The notes under the pieces are model-generated. The model made no database searches and had not been told where the DNA came from. It saw only the letters and a program-made list of their open reading frames with translations. Positions 32,475 through 41,603 of a DNA stretch of 64,000 nt are shown here, piece by piece. The DNA comes from Streptomyces sp. SID12488. GTDB lineage: Bacteria > Actinomycetota > Actinomycetes > Streptomycetales > Streptomycetaceae. Location: assembly GCF_010548275.1 (NCBI RefSeq), contig NZ_JAAGLT010000001.1, positions 310,001-374,000 of the forward strand, read 5' to 3'. How positions within the stretch are numbered: position 1 is the first letter of the stretch; the number at the start of each line of letters is the position of its first letter. Made by a program: the position numbers and the translations under genes.

Positions 32475-33251
32475 TCACTCGCACGGGACGGTGCGTGAGT
32501 CCGGCAGCCTGGCCGTGATCCAGGCCCGCTGGGCGGCGATCTGCTTCTCGCCGGTGATCCAGGTGTCGGGGGATCCGGCGCCCGCCGGGATGCCGATCAG
32601 GGTGTGGCCGCCAACCGTCAGCCGGGGGTCGACCTCCTGGTCCATCACGAACGTCACCTCGGCCGGGCCCTTGTCCGGCTTGTAGTAACGGGCCACGCGC
32701 AGGGTGATTCGGTCCTGTCCGGCGTTGAAGCCGGCTCCGGGCCCGGGGTCGACGGCGGTGACCGTGCCCTCGACGACCAGACGGGCGCAGGCGAGGTATC
32801 TTGCGTTGCTCAGCTCACCCGAGCCGGCCCCGTCCTTGGCGCTGTCCTTCTTCGAGTCGGACGTCGTGGACGCCGCCGAGTCGTCGGCCCCGTTCCCGGC
32901 CTGCGAGAGGAGCCACCCCGCCCCCGTGAGCAGGGTCCCCGCCGCGGTCACTGCGGCGACACCGAGGGCGAGGGTGCGCAGCGGACGCCAGTACCGCCGT
33001 TCCCGGACCGGGACCCGGACCCGGACCCGGAGCGGCTTACGTACCGCCGCCGATGCCGGCTCCGTGCGTTCCTGCTCCTGTGACGCCAGTGCACCCCCGA
33101 TGAGCCCCAACTGCTCGCGCAGCAGCGCCACATCGGCCGCCGCCGACCAGTGCTCGGCCATGAAGTCGGCGTCCGTGAGGGCCTCTTCGGGCAGCGGATC
33201 GTCGGTCAGCGCGGCCATCAACGCGTCCACGCCGTCGTATTCGGCGGCCAT
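32475..33251 (-). CDS. Single-pass membrane protein coupled to the sigma factor, possible anti-sigma
   Basis: 258 residues from the ATG at 33251, one base after the sigma factor stop, so translation is coupled. A cytoplasmic part of about 100 residues (acidic, then an Arg-rich RVRVRVPVRERR) precedes one membrane helix (TLALGVAAVTAAGTLLTGAGWL). An outside domain of about 120 residues contains two Cys. It lacks the His-x3-Cys-x2-Cys zinc motif of ZAS anti-sigma factors. By position and topology it is the likely anti-sigma or regulator of the sigma factor; that is inference. Confidence 0.75.
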   Translation of the reverse strand: MAAEYDGVDALMAALTDDPLPEEALTDADFMAEHWSAAADVALLREQLGLIGGALASQEQERTEPASAAVRKPLRVRVRVPVRERRYWRPLRTLALGVAAVTAAGTLLTGAGWLLSQAGNGADDSAASTTSDSKKDSAKDGAGSGELSNARYLACARLVVEGTVTAVDPGPGAGFNAGQDRITLRVARYYKPDKGPAEVTFVMDQEVDPRLTVGGHTLIGIPAGAGSPDTWITGEKQIAAQRAWITARLPDSRTVPCE

Positions 33252-33252
33252 G

Positions 33253-33783
33253 TCACACCACCTCGTCCTCGTGCAGGCGGGCGCGCAGGGCCCGTACCGC
33301 CGTGTGCAGCCTGCTCTTGACCGTGCCCTCCGGGATGCCCAGTTCCTCGGCGATCCCGCGTACCGGCAGGTCGGCGAAGAAACGCAGGACCAGCACCTGG
33401 CGCTGGGGGTCGGGCAGGTCGTCGAGCCCTCGGGCGACGGCGAGGGAGAGCAGGCTCGTCTCCTCGCCGGAGGGTTGGGCCACCGGCTGGCGCAGGGAGG
33501 CGAGCCGCTCCCCCAGCCGTTCCTGGCGCCGCTTCGCCCGATGCCAGTCCATGGCGAGGTTGGAGGCGACGACCGCCGCCCACGCCGACACGTCACGCGG
33601 CGCCTCGTGTCCGTTCGCGGTGCGTTCCAGCAGCCGCAGGCGGACCTGCTGTACCCCGTCCAGCAGGTCCGCCTGCGGCACGCCGCCAAGGGCGAGCACC
33701 GCTCGGACCCTGCGCTCCTGCGCCGTGTCCAGCGGGTCGCCGTGGTCGTCCTCCTGGACGCGCCGGGCCTTTCTGCGCAGCAC
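33253..33783 (-). CDS. ECF-family RNA polymerase sigma factor
   Basis: 176 residues from the GTG at 33783, with GGAGGG five bases upstream; a GTG at 33789 lacks spacing. Region 2 is seen in SAWAAVVASNLAMDWHRAKR. Region 4 with its helix-turn-helix is LPDPQRQVLVLRFFADLPVRG followed by IAEELGIPEGTVKSRLHTA (here in two adjoining parts). It is of the ECF (SigE-like) type. A promoter with ECF spacing lies just upstream (33815-33840), and a membrane protein gene is coupled downstream. The signal it responds to is unknown. Confidence 0.9.
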   Translation of the reverse strand: MLRRKARRVQEDDHGDPLDTAQERRVRAVLALGGVPQADLLDGVQQVRLRLLERTANGHEAPRDVSAWAAVVASNLAMDWHRAKRRQERLGERLASLRQPVAQPSGEETSLLSLAVARGLDDLPDPQRQVLVLRFFADLPVRGIAEELGIPEGTVKSRLHTAVRALRARLHEDEVV

Positions 33784-33814
33784 AAGCACCCTCCCCCTCG
33801 CCGCGTTTTCTCTA

Positions 33815-33840
33815 CGACGCCGAGGGCGGCCAAAACGTTC
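33815..33840 (-). promoter_or_regulatory. Possible ECF autoregulatory promoter
   Basis: On the minus strand GAACG (33840-33836) is followed after 16 bases by CGTC (33819-33816), the GGAAC-N16/17-CGTC arrangement of SigE-type ECF promoters with a one-base change in the -35. It ends about 30 bases from the sigma factor start, so the factor may switch on its own gene. The rest of the 350-base gap to asd shows no gene. Confidence 0.5.
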
Positions 33841-34073
33841 GGCCGCAGCAGAGACGTGCGTCACACCGTTACCGAAGCGAGACCCTGGCCCCGCCGGCCC
33901 CCGGTCGGCCCGGGCCCGAACAGCTTGCGCCCGAGTGTCTGCACCAGGCGGGTTTCTCCAGCTCAGGAGAGGTGCGGCCGGACGATCGCAACCGGGCGGG
34001 GCCCGTGTCCCGTCCCATTCCTCGGGCATGCCGGGCAAAGGATTGGACATGTTGCCCCGGGTGGGACGCATGA

Positions 34074-35153
<1,080 letters not shown>

Positions 35154-35165
35154 CCGAGGTTTCCT

Positions 35166-35217
35166 CGGGGGCGCTGCCCCCGAACCCCCGCTCCTCAAAC
35201 GCCGGAGGGGCTGAAAT
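35166..35217 (+). repeat. Dispersed GC-rich intergenic repeat, copy 3a
   Basis: A short forward copy: GGGGGCGCTGCCCCC hairpin, CCCCGCTCCTCAAACGCCGG, end GGGCTGAAAT. With the inverted copy beside it, it forms a long imperfect hairpin (35193-35259), with arms CCTCAAACGCCGGA and TCCGGCGTTTGAGG. Confidence 0.8.
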
Positions 35218-35231
35218 ACCAGCGCCGGCCG

Positions 35232-35344
35232 ACATTTCCAGCCCGTCCGGCGTTTGAGGACGAGGCCCCTTCAGGGCCGAAGCGGGGGTCTGGGGGCGGC
35301 AGCCCCCAGAGATGGGACGGGTAGGGGCGGCGGGGGCGAAAACA
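35232..35344 (-). repeat. Dispersed GC-rich intergenic repeat, copy 3b (inverted)
   Basis: On the minus strand it reads like copy 1: TTTTCGCCCCCGCCGCCCCT, ACCCGTCCCAT, GGGGGCTGCCGCCCCC and the terminal CGCCGGACGGGCTGG. It lies between convergent asd and the DUF1203 gene. The 3a/3b hairpin could stop transcription from both sides. Confidence 0.85.
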
Positions 35345-35349
35345 ACCCC

Positions 35350-35865
35350 CTACGGCGCCCTCCTCACCTCGTAGAGGAAGCACCCGTACCCCACCGCCCG
35401 TACATGCACCACCGCCACCCCCGGATCGGCGAACGCCTCCTCGATCGCCGCCTCGTCCACCCCCTCCACCAGCAGCCCGCCCACGATCCGCCCCGCCCCG
35501 TCGTACCGCCGCAGCACCCGCCGCTCCCCCGGGAACGGGTACCCCTCCCCCACCGCCGGCCCGGCGCAAGCCTCAGCCTCCGCGTGGATGAAGACCGGCC
35601 CCTGTTCGTCGTACGCCCCGGGGTCGGCCCCCGTCTCCGCCGCCCACTGCCGCAGCGGGGCGTAGGAGACGAGGGCGATGCGCTCGCCCGGGGTGCTGTC
35701 GCGCAGGCAGCAGCGGAGTGGTGAGCCGCCCTCCGTGTCGGTTTCGGGAACCAACTCGCGTCCCGCAGCGTCAGCAGAACGCAGCCTCTTGAGGATCAGT
35801 GGACCGATGGGGCGTACGGCGTACGTGATGCGTGCCTTCGCGCGTGTTGTCGTGTGCGTCGTCAT
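35350..35865 (-). CDS. DUF1203-domain protein
   Basis: 171 residues from the ATG at 35865. It has the DUF1203 pattern: CCLRDSTPGERIALVSYAPL, a GPVFIHAEAEACAG segment, and YPFPGERRVLRRYDGAGRIV, with the C-terminus AVVHVRAVGYGCFLYEVRR. The role is unknown. The HAEAE core might bind metal. It is convergent with asd and divergent from the second pepN, with a 112-base gap. Confidence 0.85.
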   Translation of the reverse strand: MTTHTTTRAKARITYAVRPIGPLILKRLRSADAAGRELVPETDTEGGSPLRCCLRDSTPGERIALVSYAPLRQWAAETGADPGAYDEQGPVFIHAEAEACAGPAVGEGYPFPGERRVLRRYDGAGRIVGGLLVEGVDEAAIEEAFADPGVAVVHVRAVGYGCFLYEVRRAP

Positions 35866-35977
35866 GGCTCCACGTTCGCGCCTGTCCGCCCCGCTCACCG
35901 GCGGATTTTGGACATCGCGTCGGCCGCGGATCCCATGGAAGGATGACGCAACCGACACATAACGAGGAGATGACCGC

Positions 35978-38560
35978 GTGCCTGGCACAAACCTGACCCG
36001 CGAAGAGGCGCAAGCGCGGGCGAAGCTGCTCACCGTTGACTCGTACGAGATCGAGCTCGACCTCTCCGGCGCACAGGAGGGCGGCACCTACAGGTCCGTG
36101 ACCACAGTGCGCTTCGACTCCGCCGAGACCGGCGCGGAGTCCTTCATCGACCTGGTGGCCCCGACCGTGAGCGAGGTGACGCTCAACGGGGACGCTCTCG
36201 ACCCCGACGAGGTCTTCAAGGACTCCCGGATCGCTCTGCCGGGCCTCCTGGCCGGGCGCAACGTGCTGCGCGTCGTCGCCGACTGCGCCTACACCAACAC
36301 CGGTGAGGGCCTGCACCGCTTCGTCGACCCCGTCGACCAGCAGGCCTACCTCTACACCCAGTTCGAGGTGCCGGACGCGCGGCGCGTGTTCGCCTCGTTC
36401 GAGCAGCCCGACCTCAAGGCGACCTTCCGGTTCACGGTGACAGCACCGTCCGGCTGGACCGTCATCTCCAACTCGCCGACGCCCGAGCCCAAGGACGACG
36501 TCTGGCGCTTCGAGCCGACGCCCCGGATCTCCACGTACATCACCGCGCTCATCGTCGGGCCGTACCACTCGGTCCACAGTGTGTACGAGGCGGACGGGCA
36601 GACCGTGCCGCTCGGTATCTACTGCCGGCCCTCGCTCGCCGAGTTCCTCGACTCCGACGCCATCTTCGCGGTGACCCGGCAGGGCTTCGAGTGGTTCCAG
36701 GAGAAGTTCGACTACGCGTACCCCTTCAAGAAGTACGACCAGCTGTTCGTTCCCGAGTTCAACGCCGGTGCCATGGAGAACGCGGGCGCGGTCACGATCC
36801 GGGACCAGTACGTGTTCCGGTCCAAGGTCACCGACGCCGCGTACGAGACGCGCGCCGAGACGATCCTGCACGAGCTGGCGCACATGTGGTTCGGCGACCT
36901 CGTCACCATGGAGTGGTGGAACGACCTGTGGCTGAACGAGTCGTTCGCCACCTACACCTCCATCGCCTGCCAGGCGTACGCCCCCGGCTCGCGCTGGCCG
37001 CACTCCTGGACCACCTTCGCCAACTCCATGAAGACGTGGGCGTACCGCCAGGACCAGCTGCCGTCCACCCACCCGATCATGGCCGAGATCAGCGACCTCG
37101 ACGACGTCCTCGTCAACTTCGACGGCATCACGTACGCCAAGGGCGCCTCCGTACTGAAGCAGCTCGTCGCGTACGTCGGCACGGACGCGTTCTTCGCGGG
37201 CGTGCAGGCCTACTTCAAGCAGCACGCGTACGGCAACACGCGGCTCAGCGACCTGCTGGGTGCCCTGGAGGAGACCTCCGGGCGCGATCTGAAGGCGTGG
37301 TCGAAGTCGTGGCTGGAAACGGCCGGCATCAACATCCTGCGTCCCGAGATCGAGACGGACGCGAACGGTGTCATCACCTCCTTCGCCGTCCGCCAGGAGG
37401 CCCCCGCGCTCCCCGCCGGCGCCAAGGGCGAGCCGACGCTCCGGCCGCACCGGATCGCCGTCGGCCTGTACGACCTCGACGACGAGAGCGGCAAGCTGCT
37501 CCGTGACGACGAGACCGGGCGTATCGAGCTGGACATCGACGGCGAGCTGACGGCCGTACCGCAGCTGGTCGGCAGGCGTCGTCCGGCCGTGATCCTGCTC
37601 AACGACGACGACCTGTCGTACTCCAAGGTACGCCTCGACGACGAGTCCCTCGCGTTCGTCACCGAGCACCTGGGCGACTTCGAGGCGTCCCTGCCGCGCG
37701 CGCTGTGCTGGGCCTCCGCCTGGGACATGACCCGCGACGCCGAACTGGCCACCCGCGACTACCTCTCCCTCGTCCTGTCGGGCATCGGCAAGGAGTCGGA
37801 CATCGGCGTCGTGCAGTCGCTCCAGCGGCAGGTGAAGCTGGCGATCGAGCTGTACGCCGACCCGGCCGCCCGCGAGGTCCTGCTGGCCCGCTGGACGGAC
37901 GCCACGCTGGCCCACCTCCGGACGTCCGAGGCCGGCTCCGACCACCAGCTGGCCTGGGCCCGCGCCTTCGCGGCCACGGCCCGTACGCCGGAGCAGCTGG
38001 ACCTGCTGGGCGCGCTGCTGGAGGGCACACAGACCATCGAGGGGCTGGCCGTCGACACCGAGCTGCGCTGGTCGTTCGTCCAGCGGCTGGCGGCCGTCGG
38101 GCGCTTCGACGAGGACGAGATCGCGGGCGAGTACGAGCGGGACAGGACGGCCGCCGGTGAGCGTCACGCCGCCACCGCCCGGGCGGCCCGTCCGACCCCG
38201 GAGGCCAAGGCGGAGGCCTGGGCGTCGGTCATCGAGTCCGACAAGCTGCCGAACGCCGTCCAGGAGGCCGTGATCGGGGGCTTCGTCCAGACCGACCAGC
38301 GCGAGCTGCTGGCGCCGTACACCGACAAGTACTTCGCGGTGGTCAAGGACGCCTGGGACTCGCGCTCGCACGAGATCGCCCAGCAGATCGCCGTCGGCCT
38401 CTATCCGGCCGTCCAGGTGTCGCAGGAGACCCTGGCGAAGACGGACGCCTGGCTGACCGCCGCCGAGCCGAACGCGGCCCTGCGGCGGCTCGTCTCGGAG
38501 TCCCGTTCCGGTATCGAGCGTGCGCTCAGGGCACAGGCGGCGGACGCGGCGGCCGAGTAG
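35978..38560 (+). CDS. pepN: Aminopeptidase N (M1 family), second copy
   Basis: 860 residues from the GTG at 35978 (an ATG at 35970 is out of frame). The same parts as the first copy are present: GAMENAGAVT and HELAHMWFGDLVTMEWWNDL (zinc ligands H298, H302 and E321, catalytic E299). The N-terminus MPGTNLTREEAQARAKLL parallels VPGENLSRDEARERAALL of copy one. Differences include YAYPFKKYDQLFVPEFN here versus YPYPFGKYDQAFVPEYN there, and LNESFATYTS versus LKESFADFMG. The copies are old paralogues, about 13 kb apart on the same strand. Cytoplasmic, no signal. Confidence 0.95.
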   Translation: MPGTNLTREEAQARAKLLTVDSYEIELDLSGAQEGGTYRSVTTVRFDSAETGAESFIDLVAPTVSEVTLNGDALDPDEVFKDSRIALPGLLAGRNVLRVVADCAYTNTGEGLHRFVDPVDQQAYLYTQFEVPDARRVFASFEQPDLKATFRFTVTAPSGWTVISNSPTPEPKDDVWRFEPTPRISTYITALIVGPYHSVHSVYEADGQTVPLGIYCRPSLAEFLDSDAIFAVTRQGFEWFQEKFDYAYPFKKYDQLFVPEFNAGAMENAGAVTIRDQYVFRSKVTDAAYETRAETILHELAHMWFGDLVTMEWWNDLWLNESFATYTSIACQAYAPGSRWPHSWTTFANSMKTWAYRQDQLPSTHPIMAEISDLDDVLVNFDGITYAKGASVLKQLVAYVGTDAFFAGVQAYFKQHAYGNTRLSDLLGALEETSGRDLKAWSKSWLETAGINILRPEIETDANGVITSFAVRQEAPALPAGAKGEPTLRPHRIAVGLYDLDDESGKLLRDDETGRIELDIDGELTAVPQLVGRRRPAVILLNDDDLSYSKVRLDDESLAFVTEHLGDFEASLPRALCWASAWDMTRDAELATRDYLSLVLSGIGKESDIGVVQSLQRQVKLAIELYADPAAREVLLARWTDATLAHLRTSEAGSDHQLAWARAFAATARTPEQLDLLGALLEGTQTIEGLAVDTELRWSFVQRLAAVGRFDEDEIAGEYERDRTAAGERHAATARAARPTPEAKAEAWASVIESDKLPNAVQEAVIGGFVQTDQRELLAPYTDKYFAVVKDAWDSRSHEIAQQIAVGLYPAVQVSQETLAKTDAWLTAAEPNAALRRLVSESRSGIERALRAQAADAAAE

Positions 38561-38683
38561 GGGCAAGGCAAGCAAGCGGTTGTACGGAGTCGGGGGCACT
38601 CTGCGGCGGGACGCCGCGGGGTGCCCCCGATGCTTGCGCCGGGGTGCCCCGATGCCGGACGCCTCGTGCTCCCCTGCCCGATG

Positions 38684-39691
38684 TCAGACCGGGGCCGTCC
38701 GGGAGTTCTGTCCGCCGGCCCGCAGCAGGGCGGCGCCCGGGGGCGTCAGGGTGTGCAGGACGGACGGGCCGTGGCGGTGGCTGACCAGGAGGCCCGCGTC
38801 GCGCAACACGGTGGTGTGGCGGGTGGCGGACGCCGCGGAGACCCCTGCCGCGCGGGCGAGTTCGCCGGTCGTGGCGCCTGTGGCCGTCGCCCGGAGGATG
38901 ATGGCGCGGGTCTCGCCCAGGAGCGCGGAAAGCGGGGCCCGGGCCTTTTGCGCACCGGTCTCGTCGGTGCGGGGGGCCGCATGCCGCAGTGGGTAGGCGA
39001 GCACGGGCGGGAGATCCGAGTCGGCCAGCGACACCGGGCCGCCCCAGCAGAAGTACGAGGGGACCAGCGTCAGGCTGCGCCCGTCCAGGTGCAGGTCACG
39101 GTCCTCGCAGTAGTCGATCTCGAGCGTGGGACGCCGCCAGCGCATATACGGCCCCAGCCCGGCCAGGAGCCCGTCCGTGCCGCCGTCCAGCAGGTCCCGG
39201 GCGCGGGCGGAGCGGTCGGCGTCGACGTGCGCCTGCATGTGATCGCGGTGCGGACGGATCGCGACGTCGTAATAAGTCCGGATCGTTCGGACGAATTCCT
39301 TGCGCGTCGTGATGTCGGGTAATTGCCGGGTCCAGTCGGGAGCACCGTTCACTTGGTCCAGAATGTTCAGTTCTCGCAGCACACGCTTACGGGGGACGTC
39401 AAGGATCGCCTCCAGGCCCGCGTCCAGACCTTCGGACGCCTCGGCGGGCGTGAGGAAGTCCGGAAAATAGGTTCCCCCTGGATAAAGGGGACGCAACACG
39501 CTGCGGACGACGGGCGCGAGGCCCTTCGCGTACAGCGCCTCGCGTGCGCTGCGATGCCAATCGGCGTACGCCCACAGGCCCTTGCGGCTCTGGAAACGGC
39601 GCAGGCTGAAGCAGATTTCCCAGAGCGGATCCGGCCTGGCCGCCACCTGAACGCGCGCGAGATCGGCGTCCGTGAAGTGGATTCGGAGCAT
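38684..39691 (-). CDS. ArsR-like winged-helix regulator with DUF5937-type N-terminus
   Basis: 335 residues from the ATG at 39691. The N-terminus (MLRIHFTDADLARVQVAARP, DPLWEICFSL) is typical of a Streptomyces regulator group in which a large unknown domain precedes a C-terminal winged helix. The latter reads LLGETRAIILRATATGATTG followed by ELARAAGVSAASATRHTTVL, then HRHGPSVLHTLTPPGAALL. It is divergent from the peptidoglycan-binding gene, so it may control that cluster; that is positional inference only. The effector is unknown. Confidence 0.8.
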   Translation of the reverse strand: MLRIHFTDADLARVQVAARPDPLWEICFSLRRFQSRKGLWAYADWHRSAREALYAKGLAPVVRSVLRPLYPGGTYFPDFLTPAEASEGLDAGLEAILDVPRKRVLRELNILDQVNGAPDWTRQLPDITTRKEFVRTIRTYYDVAIRPHRDHMQAHVDADRSARARDLLDGGTDGLLAGLGPYMRWRRPTLEIDYCEDRDLHLDGRSLTLVPSYFCWGGPVSLADSDLPPVLAYPLRHAAPRTDETGAQKARAPLSALLGETRAIILRATATGATTGELARAAGVSAASATRHTTVLRDAGLLVSHRHGPSVLHTLTPPGAALLRAGGQNSRTAPV

Positions 39692-39783
39692 TCAAGTCCC
39701 TCCCCTGACCATGGCTTTTACGCTCAGGCGGAAAAGTATGTCGATGCTGTGAGGAGACTGACAAGGTCATATCGGAAGCCGTT

Positions 39784-39810
39784 CACGGATCGTCCAAAAA
39801 AAGATCCGTG
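39784..39810 (+). promoter_or_regulatory. A-rich-loop hairpin in leader
   Basis: CACGGATC and GATCCGTG (8-bp stem) enclose an 11-base loop that holds seven A in a row, rare in this sequence. It ends 26 bases from the start of the secreted protein gene and would be in its mRNA leader if the promoter is further upstream. Confidence 0.4.
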
Positions 39811-39836
39811 CGACCAACGATCCTGTGGGGAAACGA

Positions 39837-40286
39837 ATGCGACCGAGTATTTTGTCCAGGTCACTCATCAGTGCCGCCACCGTCGCCGCGATTGCCGGCG
39901 GAAGCCTGCTGGGCACGAGCGTCGGGTTCGCGGCTGCCGCGCCTGCCACCCAGGCCACGGCGAGCACCCAGTCCGCCAGCATCCTCGCGACGCAGAACTT
40001 CGGTCTCAGCTCCGCGCGGGCCAAGAAGGTCCAGGGCTGGCTGGCGACGTACTGGAACTACAACGACGGCATCGACGGAGAGCTCGGCACCAACAGCTGG
40101 AAGGCCTTCCAGCGCTGCCTGGCGACGTACTACGGCTACACCGGTGCGATCGACGGAGACCCGGGCGTGAACACGATCAAGGCGCTGCAGCGCCTGCTGC
40201 AGAGCTACGGCTACACGGGCGGCATCGACGGGGACGCCGGCTCGGGCACCCGCGCCGCGTTCGCGAGGTTCGCCGACTCGCGCTGA
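39837..40286 (+). CDS. Secreted peptidoglycan-binding-like protein
   Basis: 149 residues from the ATG at 39837 (the frame also has a GTG at 39825), with GGGG six bases upstream. A Sec signal (about 1-36, ending near FAAAAP) leads to three repeats of about 36 residues: YWNYNDGIDGELGTNSWKAF, YYGYTGAIDGDPGVNTIKAL and YGYTGGIDGDAGSGTRAAF. Each is a small motif like those in peptidoglycan-binding domains (Y-G-Y-x-G-x-I-D-G-D-x-G). No catalytic domain is present. It is followed by a strong hairpin and another secreted protein. Confidence 0.85.
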   Translation: MRPSILSRSLISAATVAAIAGGSLLGTSVGFAAAAPATQATASTQSASILATQNFGLSSARAKKVQGWLATYWNYNDGIDGELGTNSWKAFQRCLATYYGYTGAIDGDPGVNTIKALQRLLQSYGYTGGIDGDAGSGTRAAFARFADSR

Positions 40287-40297
40287 GTGTTCCGGCC

Positions 40298-40341
40298 GGT
40301 CGAGCGGCGTGTCCCGACGGGGGAGGACACGCCGCTCGACC
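40298..40341 (+). terminator. 17-bp stem terminator between secreted proteins
   Basis: A 17-bp perfect stem (40298-40314 with 40325-40341) with a 10-base loop and then GCCGCATTTT. The following gene must have its own start or rely on read-through. Confidence 0.8.
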
Positions 40342-40364
40342 GCCGCATTTTCTGGGGAGACAGT

Positions 40365-40763
40365 ATGCGCACACGTGTCCACCGCTCGGCTCTCGTCCAC
40401 GCCGCCGCCGTACTGGCACTGGCCGCGGGAGGGGCACTCCTCACCGGCGCCCCCAGGGCGACCGCCGCGAGCGCCGCCGCGGCCGAGACCAACTGCGACT
40501 ACATCGACGACGCGGCCCGGCCCACAGTCGACCCCGGCAGCACGGGTGACGCGGTCCGTCAGGTGCAGTGCCTGATCAACTACTACAGCGGGTACCCCAA
40601 CTGGCTGGAGGAGGACGGGGGTTACGGCCCGAGGACGCTGGCCGGCGTCCACTGGGTGCAGACCTGCAACGCGACCACAGGCGGCGCGGACGGCGTCGTG
40701 GGCCCCAGCACCTGGTCCCGGCTCTACGCCCCGAAGGACGCCTGCGCCATCTCGGCCCTCTGA
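40365..40763 (+). CDS. Secreted peptidoglycan-binding-domain protein
   Basis: 132 residues from the ATG at 40365, with GGGGAGA just upstream. A signal peptide (about 1-38, AASAAAAET) is followed by a single peptidoglycan-binding-like domain: PGSTGDAVRQVQCLINYY, GYGPRTLAGVHWVQ and GVVGPSTWSRL, with four Cys (NCDYID, VQCLIN, TCNATT, DACAIS) likely in two disulfides. This is a small wall-binding protein, with an amidase gene next. Confidence 0.85.
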   Translation: MRTRVHRSALVHAAAVLALAAGGALLTGAPRATAASAAAAETNCDYIDDAARPTVDPGSTGDAVRQVQCLINYYSGYPNWLEEDGGYGPRTLAGVHWVQTCNATTGGADGVVGPSTWSRLYAPKDACAISAL

Positions 40764-40795
40764 GACCGCATCCCGCCACCAGGAAGAGGCCCACG

Positions 40796-41572
40796 ATGAG
40801 ACGCCCGGACCTTCCCGGCTCCCGGACCACCGGACAGCCGCTGCTCCCGCTGCCCCCGTTGCCCCCGTTGCCCCCGTTGCCCCGGCGGACGTTCCTGACC
40901 GCCCTCGGCGTCGGCGCCGCGCTGGGCGCGCTGCCCCACCCCGCCTCGGCCTCGCCCGCCGTCTCCGCCGCGTACACGCTGCTGTCCCGTGCGGACTGGG
41001 GCGCCGACGAGACCCTGCGCTTCGCCGCCGGCGGCGAGCTCTGGCCGTCCGAGTACTACCCGGTCCAGACGCTCACCGTCCACCACACCGACGACGGCAG
41101 CTCGGACCCGGACCCGGCCGCCGTGGTGCGCGCGATCTACCGTACCGACGCCGCCGAATACGGCGACATGGGCTACAACTACCTGATCGACAAGGCCGGT
41201 CTGGTGTACGAGGGCCGCTGGTCCGGCACCGACGGCACGCCCGCCCACGACGCCTCGGGGCGGATGGTCACCGGCGCGCACGTCAAGGGGTACAACTCCG
41301 GGAACATCGGCATCGCCCTGCTGGGAACGCTGACCACCACTCCCGCGTCGGCCGCCGCACGCACCGCCCTGGTCCGACTCCTGGCCGACCTCGCCGGGCG
41401 GCACGCGCTCTCCCCCTTGGGCAAGGTGGTCTACGTCAACCCGGTCAGCGGGGTCAGCCGACCCGCGCCGGTCATCGGCGGCCACCGCCACTGGGCGGCC
41501 ACCGACTGCCCCGGCACGCTGTACACCGCCATGCCGTCGATCCGCGACGAGGTCGCCGCCCTGCTCGCCTGA
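40796..41572 (+). CDS. Secreted N-acetylmuramoyl-L-alanine amidase, PGRP type
   Basis: 258 residues from the ATG at 40796, with AGGAAGAGG upstream. A Pro-Leu run from 9-bp repeats precedes PRRTFLTALGVGAALGALP, a Tat-type or Sec signal. The amidase-2/PGRP fold follows: SRADWGADETLRF, QTLTVHHTDDGSSDPD (first zinc His), YNYLIDKAGLVYEGR, VKGYNSGNIGIALLGT and IGGHRHWAATDCPGTLYTAM (His and Cys zinc ligands). It cleaves the bond between muramic acid and the stem peptide. It closes a cluster of three wall-directed secreted proteins. Confidence 0.92.
   Translation: MRRPDLPGSRTTGQPLLPLPPLPPLPPLPRRTFLTALGVGAALGALPHPASASPAVSAAYTLLSRADWGADETLRFAAGGELWPSEYYPVQTLTVHHTDDGSSDPDPAAVVRAIYRTDAAEYGDMGYNYLIDKAGLVYEGRWSGTDGTPAHDASGRMVTGAHVKGYNSGNIGIALLGTLTTTPASAAARTALVRLLADLAGRHALSPLGKVVYVNPVSGVSRPAPVIGGHRHWAATDCPGTLYTAMPSIRDEVAALLA
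40850..40883 (+). repeat. 9-bp tandem repeats in amidase N-terminus
   Basis: Three to four copies of TTGCCCCCG (first copy CTGCCCCCG) encode a Leu-Pro-Pro run just ahead of the twin-arginine signal. Frame is kept. Confidence 0.85.
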
Positions 41573-41603
41573 CCGGCCCGGCCGTCTACCCACACCCGCC
41601 TGC

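Noticed and set aside
35771..38599. A 942-codon frame antisense to the second pepN.
   Set aside because: Mirror frame of a gene with a complete M1 catalytic site; no motif of its own.
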